In this document: in pieces, positions 46,681-55,755 of the stretch
Position numbering within the stretch: position 1 is the first letter of the stretch
Layout of the letters: the number at the start of each line of letters is the position of its first letter
Source of the DNA: Deltaproteobacteria bacterium
Lineage (GTDB): Bacteria > Desulfobacterota > Desulfuromonadia > Desulfuromonadales > BM103
Direction of reading: 5' to 3'
Assembly: GCA_024279915.1 (NCBI GenBank)
Contig: JAJRRB010000064.1
Span: forward strand, 1-64,000
DNA: 64,000 bases
Translations under genes and position numbers: made by a program
The notes under the pieces: model-generated
Seen by the model: only the letters and a program-made list of their open reading frames with translations
Databases searched by the model: none
What the model was told of the DNA's origin: nothing

Positions 46681-48990
46681 TTATGACGGTTTTTGTCTTA
46701 GAAAGCCTTCATCTTGTGAAGACGTTTTGAAGCTGGTGCCGTCAAGGCCATTGCGATTCAACATTCGGTAAAAGGTGCGTCTCGGTATCTCGGCCAGGCG
46801 TGCAGCCGCAGATACGTTACCTTCTGCTTCACGCAGATACCGTATCAAGAGGTTCTTCTCGACCTGGTTGACGTGTTTCTGACGTTGGCTGCGTAAACTG
46901 TCATGGTTCGATTCCTCTGGGGCCTGAAGGATAAGTTCGCCAATAATAACAGGCAGGTTTTCAAGCCTGATGATTTCGTCGTGAGTCAGCACCGCGGCAC
47001 GTTCGATAATATTTTGCAATTCACGAATGTTCCCGGGCCAATGGTACTGACGCATGGCATGAACTGCGCGATCTTCTATGCCCGTCAGGGGTTTGTTGAC
47101 GCGTGTGCTGGCCTTGGCTATAAAGATCTGCAGTAGTTCGTCCAGTGAATCAAGCCTGTTACGCAGTGGTGGCATGGTGATAGTGAAGACGTTCAGTCGA
47201 TAAAAAAGGTCTTCTCGAAACCACCCTTCTGTAACTCCTTCTTCGAGGTTCCTGTTGGTTGCTGCAATCAGGCGTACATCTACTTTGGTCGATGCGTTGC
47301 CGCCGACTGACCTGATCTCGCCGCTATCGAGAACACGTAGGAGCTCTGCCTGGAGCTTGGGAGTGATGTCGCCGATTTCATCGAGAAAGATTGTGCCACC
47401 GTCGGCGGCTTCGAAGAGCCCGCGCTTCTCGTTGATTGCACCTGTGAAGGCGCCTTTTTTGTGACCAAAGAGTTCACTTTCAAGTAGGCTGTCTGTCAAG
47501 GTTGTGCAGTTAACTGTGACCAGGGGCTTGTCGGACCGTTGACTCTGTGCATGTATGGCACGCGCAGTCAACTCCTTGCCAGTACCGCTTTCGCCACGAA
47601 TTAGGACCGTTGTTGGGGTTGGTCCGACCTGATGAATCAGTTTGATCACGTCCTTGGTGCGCTGGTCGTTACCAATAATAGATGTTTCGCCAAATTCCTG
47701 TTTCAGGGCATGTTGGGCAAGCTCGTATTTCTGAGTAAGCTTGATGTGCTCTTCTTCGAGACGTTTCAATGAGTAGGGCAGGCACATATTGTTTACTGCA
47801 AGCTCGCGGTACACGGCAACGGCGTGTTCACGGCAGGTTGTGTAGCCACAGGCACCACAGTTAAGCTCATCCTTGGTTTTGTATTTATCAGTTGCCTGGA
47901 GTATTTGCCTTAACCGCTCACTGCTTGGTGTTTTAGGTCGTTTGTGCTTATTGGAAAATGTATTGGAAAAGTCAGGTAGTGGTAAATCGGCAAGGTAAGT
48001 CGACTTGGTTCGATAGTAAAGATGATGGTCCAGGTGTTGTTCGATAATCAGATTGCGCTTTGAGAAGGTGGTTAGACGGTTGTTCTTGCCTGGTCCCCCG
48101 ATGCAGCCGCCGTTGCAGAAACGTATATCAACCACTTTCGGCGAAATTCGGCCAGCGGCGAGATCCTTGATGATCTCCATGGCGTTTTCTTCACCTTCAG
48201 TCTCCAGATAATCCTGATTGATGATTTCGCTATCGATATCAAAAGCTTTGAATGGACCTCCACTGATGGCAAAAAGACGGCCACGTTGCGGCGAGATGCC
48301 GTCAAAGGCGGTTTCGCCAAGTCTTTTCAGATCGAGATTGTGGCCCTTGAACATTTGACTGAGTTCCTGATAGGAGACAACACAGTCTATAGCTCCCTCG
48401 GTTTGCTCAGCGGTGATTTCGAACTTTCCCGCAATGCAGGAGCTGATGTAGACAATCGGGGTGTCGACTGTGGTTCTGCTTTTGATAAAGCGGCCGATGG
48501 CAACCATCGGTGAGACAATACCGATAAGATTCTTGAGTAGTTGCGGATAATGCTTTTCGATCAGGTCGACAATTGTTGGGCAATGCGTTGTTATGAGTGG
48601 GTAGCTTTGGTCCTTTTCCAGACTTTCGCGGTAACTGTCCCGTAGCAGGTCGACACCTGCAGCCCCTTCATGGACTTCGGCAAAGCCGAGTCTTCGCAGG
48701 CCAGTGACCAGTTGTCCAGAACGAAGATCGTGGAAAAATGCGGGATGTGAACAGCCGAGAATAGCTATCGGCGTGTTGTCGGCAGCCAGAAGTCGGCGGC
48801 ATTCACCGACATGGTCGGCAATTACTTTGGCTTTTTGTGAGCAGATTTTGACGCAATTGCCACAACCGATGCAGCGATCATCAATAACTTCCGCATAGTT
48901 GCTATGGACACGAATCGCCTTGACTGGGCAATTACGAACACAGGCATAGCATTTTCGACAGTTTTCCTTAATTGTAATGATTGAGCCCAT
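46681..48990 (-). CDS. Sigma-54 activator with ferredoxin and [FeFe]-hydrogenase-like sensor domains
   Basis: Enhancer-binding protein of about 769 residues. N-terminal 2x[4Fe-4S] ferredoxin (C11, C14, C17, C21; C40, C43, C46, C50) is followed by an [FeFe]-hydrogenase large-subunit-like domain (about 70-330). The H-cluster motifs are TTHCP (134-138), SSCIAGKFE (Cys185) and FCNGGCIGGPG (Cys292, Cys296). The four cluster cysteines are kept, but the proton-relay cysteine of TSCCP is His136. A CGACGYTTC Fe-S motif (378-386), AAA+ domain (GESGTGKE, GAFTGA, FLDEIGD) and Fis-type helix-turn-helix (NVSAAARLAEIPRRTFYRML) follow. ATG 48990 is chosen for AAGGAG at 5 nt. Probably a redox or H2 sensor controlling sigma-54 transcription. 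Confidence 0.88.
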   Translation of the reverse strand: MGSIITIKENCRKCYACVRNCPVKAIRVHSNYAEVIDDRCIGCGNCVKICSQKAKVIADHVGECRRLLAADNTPIAILGCSHPAFFHDLRSGQLVTGLRRLGFAEVHEGAAGVDLLRDSYRESLEKDQSYPLITTHCPTIVDLIEKHYPQLLKNLIGIVSPMVAIGRFIKSRTTVDTPIVYISSCIAGKFEITAEQTEGAIDCVVSYQELSQMFKGHNLDLKRLGETAFDGISPQRGRLFAISGGPFKAFDIDSEIINQDYLETEGEENAMEIIKDLAAGRISPKVVDIRFCNGGCIGGPGKNNRLTTFSKRNLIIEQHLDHHLYYRTKSTYLADLPLPDFSNTFSNKHKRPKTPSSERLRQILQATDKYKTKDELNCGACGYTTCREHAVAVYRELAVNNMCLPYSLKRLEEEHIKLTQKYELAQHALKQEFGETSIIGNDQRTKDVIKLIHQVGPTPTTVLIRGESGTGKELTARAIHAQSQRSDKPLVTVNCTTLTDSLLESELFGHKKGAFTGAINEKRGLFEAADGGTIFLDEIGDITPKLQAELLRVLDSGEIRSVGGNASTKVDVRLIAATNRNLEEGVTEGWFREDLFYRLNVFTITMPPLRNRLDSLDELLQIFIAKASTRVNKPLTGIEDRAVHAMRQYHWPGNIRELQNIIERAAVLTHDEIIRLENLPVIIGELILQAPEESNHDSLRSQRQKHVNQVEKNLLIRYLREAEGNVSAAARLAEIPRRTFYRMLNRNGLDGTSFKTSSQDEGFLRQKPS

Positions 48991-49020
48991 GATGCTCCTT
49001 CGGTTGCGGAATAATCTGGA

Positions 49021-49050
49021 ATTGTGCCACTCTTGGCACGGCTGTGTCAA
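49021..49050 (-). promoter_or_regulatory. Probable sigma-70 promoter of the activator gene
   Basis: On the minus strand a perfect TTGACA is followed after 18 bp by CACAAT (4/6 of the -10 consensus). The predicted start near 49014 gives a 24-nt leader containing the AAGGAG ribosome site. The palindromic operator fills the spacer and touches the -10, which fits repression by the gene's own product. Confidence 0.5.
49023..49040. promoter_or_regulatory. Palindromic operator 3, in the activator's own promoter
   Basis: TGTGCCA-CTCT-TGGCACG, same motif as the two sites behind the gene with one end base different. It lies between the -35 and -10, so binding should block transcription. Confidence 0.62.
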
Positions 49051-49070
49051 TGGAGGAAGGACGGCTAGAA

Positions 49071-49100
49071 GGCTGTAAGGTTGGAGGCTGGAGGCTGTAA
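49071..49100. repeat. GGCTGTAAGG-type short repeat
   Basis: GGCTGTAAGG, GGAGGCT, GGAGGCTGTAA in tandem. Related words occur at 50204-50249, about 50850 and 62940, always between genes. Confidence 0.45.
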
Positions 49101-49196
49101 AATTTGAAGATTTTACTTTAGAGCATTATCGCTTTACAATTTTTTCATGCTATCTTGAGCGTTCAATAGATCAACTGACTTGGAGAGATGACGACA

Positions 49197-50216
49197 ATGA
49201 GAATGATAGATTTGCGTAGCGACACAGTCACCAAACCTGGCGATGCCATGCGTCAGGCCATGCTTGAGGCCGAAGTGGGCGATGATGTCTACGGTGAGGA
49301 TCCGACCGTTAATCGCTTGCAGAAACTGGCCGCTGAGATGGCTGACAAAGAGGCTGCTTTATTCGTGCCCACCGGTACACAGGGCAACCTGTTAGCAATA
49401 TTGGCACATTGCCAGCGAGGTGAAGAGTATATTGCCGGGCAGCAGGCGCATTGTTATCGCTATGAAGCTGGTGGAGCGGCAGTCTTTGGTGGTGTGCAGC
49501 CGCAGCCAATCGAGTTTGAGGACGACGGCAGGCTTGATCTGACAAAAGTCGCAGCAATGATCAAGCCAGACGACGATCATTTTGCGATCACTCGTTTGAT
49601 CTGTCTTGAAAATACCCAGGGCGGCAAGGCCTTACCTCTCGATTATCAGAGTGACGCGGCGGCTTTTGCTCGCGAGTACGGACTGAGGCTACATCTTGAC
49701 GGCGCCCGTGTATTCAATGCTGCCGTTAGGCAACAGGTTCAGCTCTCCGAAATTACCCGCTATTATGACTCTATCTCTTTCTGCCTCTCCAAAGGGCTTG
49801 GTAGCCCGGTCGGTTCAATCCTGGTTGGTTCTCGCGAGTTTATAGAGCGGGCGCATCGCTGGCGCAAAATGGCTGGTGGCGGTATGCGGCAGGTCGGTAT
49901 TCTGGCGGCGGCGGGAATCTATGCTCTAAAGCACAACGTTGTGCGCTTGGCTGAAGATCATCAGAATGCCAGGCGGCTTGCAAAAGGCTTGTGCAACATA
50001 GAGGGGCTGGATGTTGAGCTGGACAAGGTTGATACCAATATGGTCTTTGTCTCCATGGCTCTGGAGAAACAACCTCAACTCGTCAACTCTCTCAAAGAGC
50101 AAGGCATCCTGATTGGCGGCTATGGTCAGTTAAGGTTGGTCACTCATCATGATATCGTGGCTGACGATGTACCCGTCGTTGTCGAGGCTTTTGAAAAGGC
50201 TGTAGCAGGGCTGTAA
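49197..50216 (+). CDS. ltaE: Low-specificity L-threonine aldolase
   Basis: PLP enzyme (fold type I) cleaving threonine or allo-threonine to glycine and acetaldehyde. N-terminal MIDLRSDTVTKPGDAMRQAM and GDDVYGEDPTVNRLQ are family signatures; the PLP lysine is in SISFCLSKGLGSPVGS, with HLDGARVFNAA supplying the aspartate. Length about 340 is usual. Candidate starts are 49188, 49197 and 49203; GGAGAG (49182-49187) is best spaced for 49197. The stop codon lies inside a palindrome shared with the convergent yajQ end. Confidence 0.93.
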   Translation: MRMIDLRSDTVTKPGDAMRQAMLEAEVGDDVYGEDPTVNRLQKLAAEMADKEAALFVPTGTQGNLLAILAHCQRGEEYIAGQQAHCYRYEAGGAAVFGGVQPQPIEFEDDGRLDLTKVAAMIKPDDDHFAITRLICLENTQGGKALPLDYQSDAAAFAREYGLRLHLDGARVFNAAVRQQVQLSEITRYYDSISFCLSKGLGSPVGSILVGSREFIERAHRWRKMAGGGMRQVGILAAAGIYALKHNVVRLAEDHQNARRLAKGLCNIEGLDVELDKVDTNMVFVSMALEKQPQLVNSLKEQGILIGGYGQLRLVTHHDIVADDVPVVVEAFEKAVAGL

Positions 50217-50249
50217 GGCTGTAAGGTTTAAACCCTATAGCCTTACAGC
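50210..50249. terminator. Inverted repeat between convergent ltaE and yajQ
   Basis: Perfect 11-nt arms GCTGTAAGGCT / AGCCTTACAGC with an 18-nt loop, the left arm containing the ltaE stop codon. No T-run, so terminator function is uncertain; built from the GGCTGTAAGG repeat word. Confidence 0.45.
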
Positions 50250-50271
50250 ATTCCAGCCTTATCGCTTTATT

Positions 50272-50754
50272 CTACCTCATATTAATGAACTGCAGGTCGA
50301 TGCCGAAATCTTTGCCTTTAAGCAGTTGAATGACTTCCTGCAGATTGTCGATTTTCTTACCGCTCACGCGTACCTGGTCTTCCATGATTTGTGCCTGCAC
50401 TTTGAGTTTGCTGTCCTTGATCGCCTTGACGATTTCCTTACCACTTTCCTTGTTTATACCTTGAAGAAGAGTGATGCGTTGACGCATGGCACCGAGTGAG
50501 GCTGGTTCTTTTTTGCCAAAGTCGAGGCAGGTGGGAGAGACGCTACGTCTAGCCAACTTGCCGCGCAAGATATCGACCACAGCAGTCAGCTTATAGTCAT
50601 TAGCGGCCAGTATGACGATACACTCGTTTTCCAGATCAATCTCATTGTGCGTCCCTTTAAAATCGTAACGTTGATTGATCTCTTTGCGTGCCTGGTTAAC
50701 AGCGTTGTCGACTTCCTGCATGTCAACTTTGAAAACAACATCAAAACTCGGCAT
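50272..50754 (-). CDS. yajQ: YajQ-family nucleotide-binding protein
   Basis: Small protein (160 residues) of the YajQ/UPF0234 family. Signatures are [36 protein letters not shown] and the C-terminal [20 protein letters not shown]. Some members bind c-di-GMP and control transcription in pathogens, but binding is not conserved across the family, so the role here is unknown. AGGAGAG precedes the ATG. It is convergent with ltaE; the peptide ABC ATPases lie upstream on the same strand after 133 bp. Confidence 0.95.
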   Translation of the reverse strand: MPSFDVVFKVDMQEVDNAVNQARKEINQRYDFKGTHNEIDLENECIVILAANDYKLTAVVDILRGKLARRSVSPTCLDFGKKEPASLGAMRQRITLLQGINKESGKEIVKAIKDSKLKVQAQIMEDQVRVSGKKIDNLQEVIQLLKGKDFGIDLQFINMR

Positions 50755-50887
50755 GATAATCTCTCCTATTATTTAAGTAGTGTCTTTCACTCTTTGGTGA
50801 AAGTCGCTTATCTTTTCAGTGTCATCGACATTATAAGATTAGGCTCTACAGCCTTCAAACCTTATTACGCCTAACAATACAGTGCCA

Positions 50888-51873
50888 TTAGATTTTAAAA
50901 CGTCCTACTTCATCACTAAAATGACACGCTGCCTGGTGTCCCTCTATCTGTTCAGTTAGTTTCGGGTATTCTTGGCGACAAATCTCCTGCGCATAAGGAC
51001 AACGTGGATGAAAATGACATCCTTCAGGTGGGTTGATTGGCGAAGGTATTTCTCCGCTCAAAATCTGATGTTGCCGGACGTGCTGTGGATCAGGAACGGG
51101 CACGGAATTGAGCAGTGCCTCGGTATAGGGATGGCGTGGCTGCTTGTAAAGCTGTTCGACATCAGCGAGCTCAACGATTCTTCCCAGGTACATCACCGCG
51201 ACTCTGTCACAAATATGCTCAATAACGCCCAGGTCGTGAGAAATAAAGAGGTAGGTCAAACCGAATTCCTGCTGGAGATCTTTGAGCAGGTTGACTATTT
51301 GGGCTTGAATGGAGAGGTCGAGGGCCGAGACCGGCTCGTCGGCAACGACCAGGCGAGGTTGCACCGCCAAGGTGCGGGCGATGCCAATCCGCTGACGTTG
51401 TCCACCAGAGAATTCATGGGGGTAGCGGTCGTAATGCTCAGGGGCGAGGCCGACTTTCTTCATCAGGGTAAGAACCTGTTCGCGAATCTCCTTGCCGCGC
51501 GCCAGGCCGTGCACCACGAGAGGCTCACCGATGATATCACCGACCCGCATGCGTGGATTGAGCGATGAGTAGGGATCCTGAAAGATGATCTGCATCTCTC
51601 GTCGCATGGCTGTCATTTCACGCTTCGGCATGCCGGTTATGGTCTGACCATCAAAGCAGATAACCCCTTCGTCAGGTTCGATCAGACGCAGCAGCAGTTT
51701 ACCGATAGTCGACTTACCACAACCGGATTCACCAACCAGGCCAAGAGTCTCGCCAGTTTTAAGCTCAAAAGAGACGCCATCCACAGCTTTGAGCAACTGC
51801 TTCGCTGCGCCGGGGCGATTCGCGCTGACTTTGAAAGCTTTACGTAGATTTTGGACAGTAAGAAGATCCGCCA

Positions 51874-51877
<4 letters not shown>
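50888..51877 (-). CDS. dppF: Oligo/dipeptide ABC transporter ATP-binding protein (DppF/OppF type)
   Basis: ATPase of a peptide or nickel ABC importer. Walker [11 protein letters not shown]-loop [14 protein letters not shown], signature [13 protein letters not shown], Walker [13 protein letters not shown] and H-loop FISHDLGV are intact. The C-terminal oligopeptide domain includes cysteines ([14 protein letters not shown]) that may hold an Fe-S cluster or metal as in DppD/DppF. The start overlaps the upstream ATPase stop (ATGA), so the two form one translation unit and probably a heterodimer. Permease and binding-protein genes are not adjacent. Confidence 0.9.
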
Positions 51878-52836
<959 letters not shown>

Positions 52837-53033
52837 GGTGTCCTGATCAGGGACTGGCTCCGCAGGCGCCTGTCCCCAGCTTTCTGATTGAATAACAGTG
52901 TAAATGGAATCATGCTGGGGAAGGGATGTCAATCTATAAAGCTCTCCGTGTCGCTATCCTCAAGCCCTACAGCTTTAAAGCCAAGCTGTGCTAATATATC
53001 CAAACACGTCTAATCTAACAATTGGTGATAACC

Positions 53034-53894
53034 ATGCCCGGTCTGGTCGACCTCCATCTCCATAGCACATATTCCGATGGTGTGCTGACACCCACAGAGC
53101 TGGTTGCCGAAGCGGCATCCCTTGGTTTACGAGCGATTGCGTTGGCTGATCATGATAATGCTGATGGTATTCCCGAAGCTCTTGCAGCAGGACGAAAACA
53201 TGGTGTTGAGATTGTTACGGCTGTGGAACTTTCAGTCCTCCGGGAGGATTTGAGCGATATTCACCTGCTCGGATACGCGTTTGATCACAAAAATACTGCG
53301 TTGCAGAAGGCGCTTGGTGAATTCAGGGATTTCCGGGCCGGGCGCAGTGTGCGCATTCTTGCCAATATCAATCAACGACTGCTGGAGGAGGGGCGATTAC
53401 CTCTCGATTCAACCGACGTATCAAAGCGCGCTGGAGGCACTATTGGTCGTCCTCACATCGGTCAGGCTCTACTTGCTGCCGGTTATGTAAAAGATATGGA
53501 AGAAGCTTTTGTCCGCTATCTGGTACCCTGTAACGAGCCGAAGCGCTTCTTCCCTTTGCAGGAAGCGATCAACCTGATTCATGAGGCCGGTGGCTGTACG
53601 GTTCTCGCCCATCCAAACTTTATCGGTGTCAGCAATGGACGACTCGAAGAATTGCTGGATATTTTTATTGCAGCAGGTCTCGATGGTTTGGAAGCACACA
53701 GCTCCGGTGCCGGTAACGATGGCATCGATCGTTACATTACCATGGCGCGCAGGAAGAACTTGATAGTGACAGGCGGTTCTGATTTTCACCAGCCGATCAA
53801 GGGTGGTGTCGTCATGGGGACAGGGCGGGGCAATCTGAAAATTCCGTATCGGTGTGTGGAGGAGATCAGGGAGGCAAGCGAGGGAAATAAGTAG
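53034..53894 (+). CDS. PHP-domain phosphoesterase (RNase AM / YciV-like)
   Basis: Metal-dependent phosphoesterase of the PHP superfamily. Metal ligands are visible in LVDLHLHSTYSDG, ALADHDNADGIPEA, TAVELS, GRPHIGQALL, VLAHPNF, GLEAHSS and GGSDFHQP. Related proteins (YciV/RNase AM, TrpH) hydrolyse 3',5'-nucleoside bisphosphates or trim RNA 5' ends; specificity here is not shown. The ATG at 53034 is preferred to a GTG at 53022. Divergent from the ABC ATPases. Confidence 0.9.
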   Translation: MPGLVDLHLHSTYSDGVLTPTELVAEAASLGLRAIALADHDNADGIPEALAAGRKHGVEIVTAVELSVLREDLSDIHLLGYAFDHKNTALQKALGEFRDFRAGRSVRILANINQRLLEEGRLPLDSTDVSKRAGGTIGRPHIGQALLAAGYVKDMEEAFVRYLVPCNEPKRFFPLQEAINLIHEAGGCTVLAHPNFIGVSNGRLEELLDIFIAAGLDGLEAHSSGAGNDGIDRYITMARRKNLIVTGGSDFHQPIKGGVVMGTGRGNLKIPYRCVEEIREASEGNK

Positions 53895-53973
53895 CGCCGC
53901 TTGTTTTTTGCTATATGTATGATAATTTTTATCTTGTTTCCATAGAGACCCTCCTCTCATAGGAAGAATAGAT

Positions 53974-54774
53974 ATGAAAATAAATCATTTCGGGTTCCGG
54001 TTTCTCACCGTAACCACAACTCTCTTTTTTCTCCTTTGCGGCTCATCTTTTGACTCGGCCATGGCGGGAAAATCTGAAAAATCGAAAGTTGTCCTGCCTG
54101 AGGGTACTTTGCACGCTCCGCAAATTGAACAGCTCTTTACGGGCAAAACCGTGGCAGCATCGATCGAAGGCAAAAAACAGAATTTGGTCTTCTTTTTCGG
54201 CAGGGACGGCAAGCTGCAGCGGGTTCGTAGTGGCTGGCAGAAAGGCGGTACCTGGGAGACCCGAAAAGATGGCCGTCTCTGCGTCGAGCTTGAAGGGTCG
54301 CGTCGCGATTGCAGAATTATCGTTAAAGCGGGGGAGCAATATCGGCAATATGCCGTGAAGAAAGACGGCAATCATCGCTATGAGTTGACTTATACGACTT
54401 TTCTCGACGGCGAGCAGCTGGCAAAGCTGTCGAAGACGCCGATTTTGCCCAAAGGCACGCTGAAACGCAAGCAAGTCATCAAGCTTTTTTCGGGGCAGAC
54501 GGTGGAATCTGTGACCGCCCGTAAGAAGAGGGTCAGCCAGACTTATTACGACCCGAACGGTACGCTTGTGCAGCTTCGAAAAGGTGTGTCACGGCATGGT
54601 AAATGGCGGGTCAAGAAGGACGCCAGAATGTGCTTGCAGATGGAGAACCTTGAGGAAAAATGCCGGATTATTGTTGAGGAAAACGGTGAAATCAAGAAAT
54701 ATATTATCAAGAAAAATGGTCGACACCAGCACAGTGTGTCGTACCGGAACTTTTCGCCGGGCAAGAGGTTCTGA
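53974..54774 (+). CDS. Secreted protein with two copies of an unknown Cys-pair domain
   Basis: A signal peptide (about residues 1-32, ending SAMA-GKS) is followed by two tandem copies of one domain of about 110 residues. Each copy reads LPxGTL...L F x G x T V ... G x L ... R x G ... G x W x x K D x R x C, and ends C-R-I-I-V...Y...KK-G-x-H. The paired cysteines are LCVELEGSRRDC and MCLQMENLEEKC, probably a disulfide per domain. The overall look recalls DUF995-type periplasmic proteins, but I cannot assign it with confidence. AGGAAG precedes the ATG. Monocistronic, with a bidirectional terminator behind. Confidence 0.72.
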   Translation: MKINHFGFRFLTVTTTLFFLLCGSSFDSAMAGKSEKSKVVLPEGTLHAPQIEQLFTGKTVAASIEGKKQNLVFFFGRDGKLQRVRSGWQKGGTWETRKDGRLCVELEGSRRDCRIIVKAGEQYRQYAVKKDGNHRYELTYTTFLDGEQLAKLSKTPILPKGTLKRKQVIKLFSGQTVESVTARKKRVSQTYYDPNGTLVQLRKGVSRHGKWRVKKDARMCLQMENLEEKCRIIVEENGEIKKYIIKKNGRHQHSVSYRNFSPGKRF

Positions 54775-54791
54775 GAGTTGATGTTTATGCG

Positions 54792-54825
54792 AAAAGGCCC
54801 ATCCGGTGTTCCGGCTGGGCCTTTT
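54792..54825 (+). terminator. Bidirectional intrinsic terminator
   Basis: Arms AAAAGGCCCATCCGG / CCGGCTGGGCCTTTT with one mismatch and a 4-nt loop; A- and T-ends suit both converging genes. Confidence 0.82.
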
Positions 54826-54848
54826 GGGGTTTGCCTGGTCTTAGAATC

Positions 54849-55655
54849 TTATGCTTGGTCTTCGAACAGAAAGGCGAAAACCTGTTCGGCAAAAGACGGA
54901 TGGCCCATGTAACTCTCATAGGCGTGGCTGGCGTTCGGGATTCTTTCCAGCCGGAAGTCGGCGGAAAGATCATAAGAACGCGCCAGGTTGCGATTGGCAC
55001 CGACCCAGCGTTCGGCGCGCTCAATCCGGTTCAATCCTTGAAATGAATCGATTTCACGGGCCTTGTTGAGATCCTTGTCGCGCAGGTCATCCTCTTCTCC
55101 AATCATGACCATGGTTGGAATCTGCAGGAATTTCTCCAGGGAAAATGTCAGTTGTGGCCAAGCCTTGGTTGCCTTCAGGCCGAAGGGGTATTTGCGGTCG
55201 GGATCGGGAAAGGTGTACCAGCCGGGCGCGGCCAGGACTATCCTGGCAACCCGTTTCGGGTAGAACATGGCATAGCGGTGAACAAACTGACCACCTCCGG
55301 AAAACCCGAACATTCGCATTGGGGCCGGTGGTAATCCCAGCCACTCGTGAAGGTCCTGCAGGATATGGTCGAAAGCCATGTCGGCGCGTTGCTGTTGAAA
55401 GTTGGTGCCGAGCTGTTGATAACGTGGCGAGTTCTCTTTCAAAAAGAGCGGCGCAACCAGAATCGTTGCATGGCGTTCCGCTTGGGCGATAAAACCCTGA
55501 ATATGCTCTTCGGCATTGCGGGAAATACCGTGGATCGTGTGCAGAATTTTGTTGTCTCCCTGGTGAGACTCGGGGATATAAACAAAATAATCCATCTTCG
55601 ACATGCCCTCGATTGTGCGGCGATGAATCTTGCCCGATTGCAATGTGTTGACCAT
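54849..55655 (-). CDS. Alpha/beta-hydrolase (esterase-like)
   Basis: Cytoplasmic alpha/beta-hydrolase of 268 residues. The nucleophile elbow is GFSGGGQF (Ser in GxSxG), an acidic residue follows in MVMIGEEDDLRD, and the likely catalytic His is in IPNASHAYESYMGH. The oxyanion strand YIPESHQGDNKILHTIHG resembles esterase/PHB-depolymerase-like proteins. The substrate is unknown. It is 100 bp behind the ABC gene on the same strand and could be the last gene of that unit. Confidence 0.83.
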   Translation of the reverse strand: MVNTLQSGKIHRRTIEGMSKMDYFVYIPESHQGDNKILHTIHGISRNAEEHIQGFIAQAERHATILVAPLFLKENSPRYQQLGTNFQQQRADMAFDHILQDLHEWLGLPPAPMRMFGFSGGGQFVHRYAMFYPKRVARIVLAAPGWYTFPDPDRKYPFGLKATKAWPQLTFSLEKFLQIPTMVMIGEEDDLRDKDLNKAREIDSFQGLNRIERAERWVGANRNLARSYDLSADFRLERIPNASHAYESYMGHPSFAEQVFAFLFEDQA

Positions 55656-55755
55656 GTGCGAATCCCCTTATGAAATGTTGGTGTCAGCAGTGTTTATCGT
55701 GAATCGGCAGGTGCAAGATTCTTGACCACTCATGCAAGTTAGGCCGTGGCACTCT

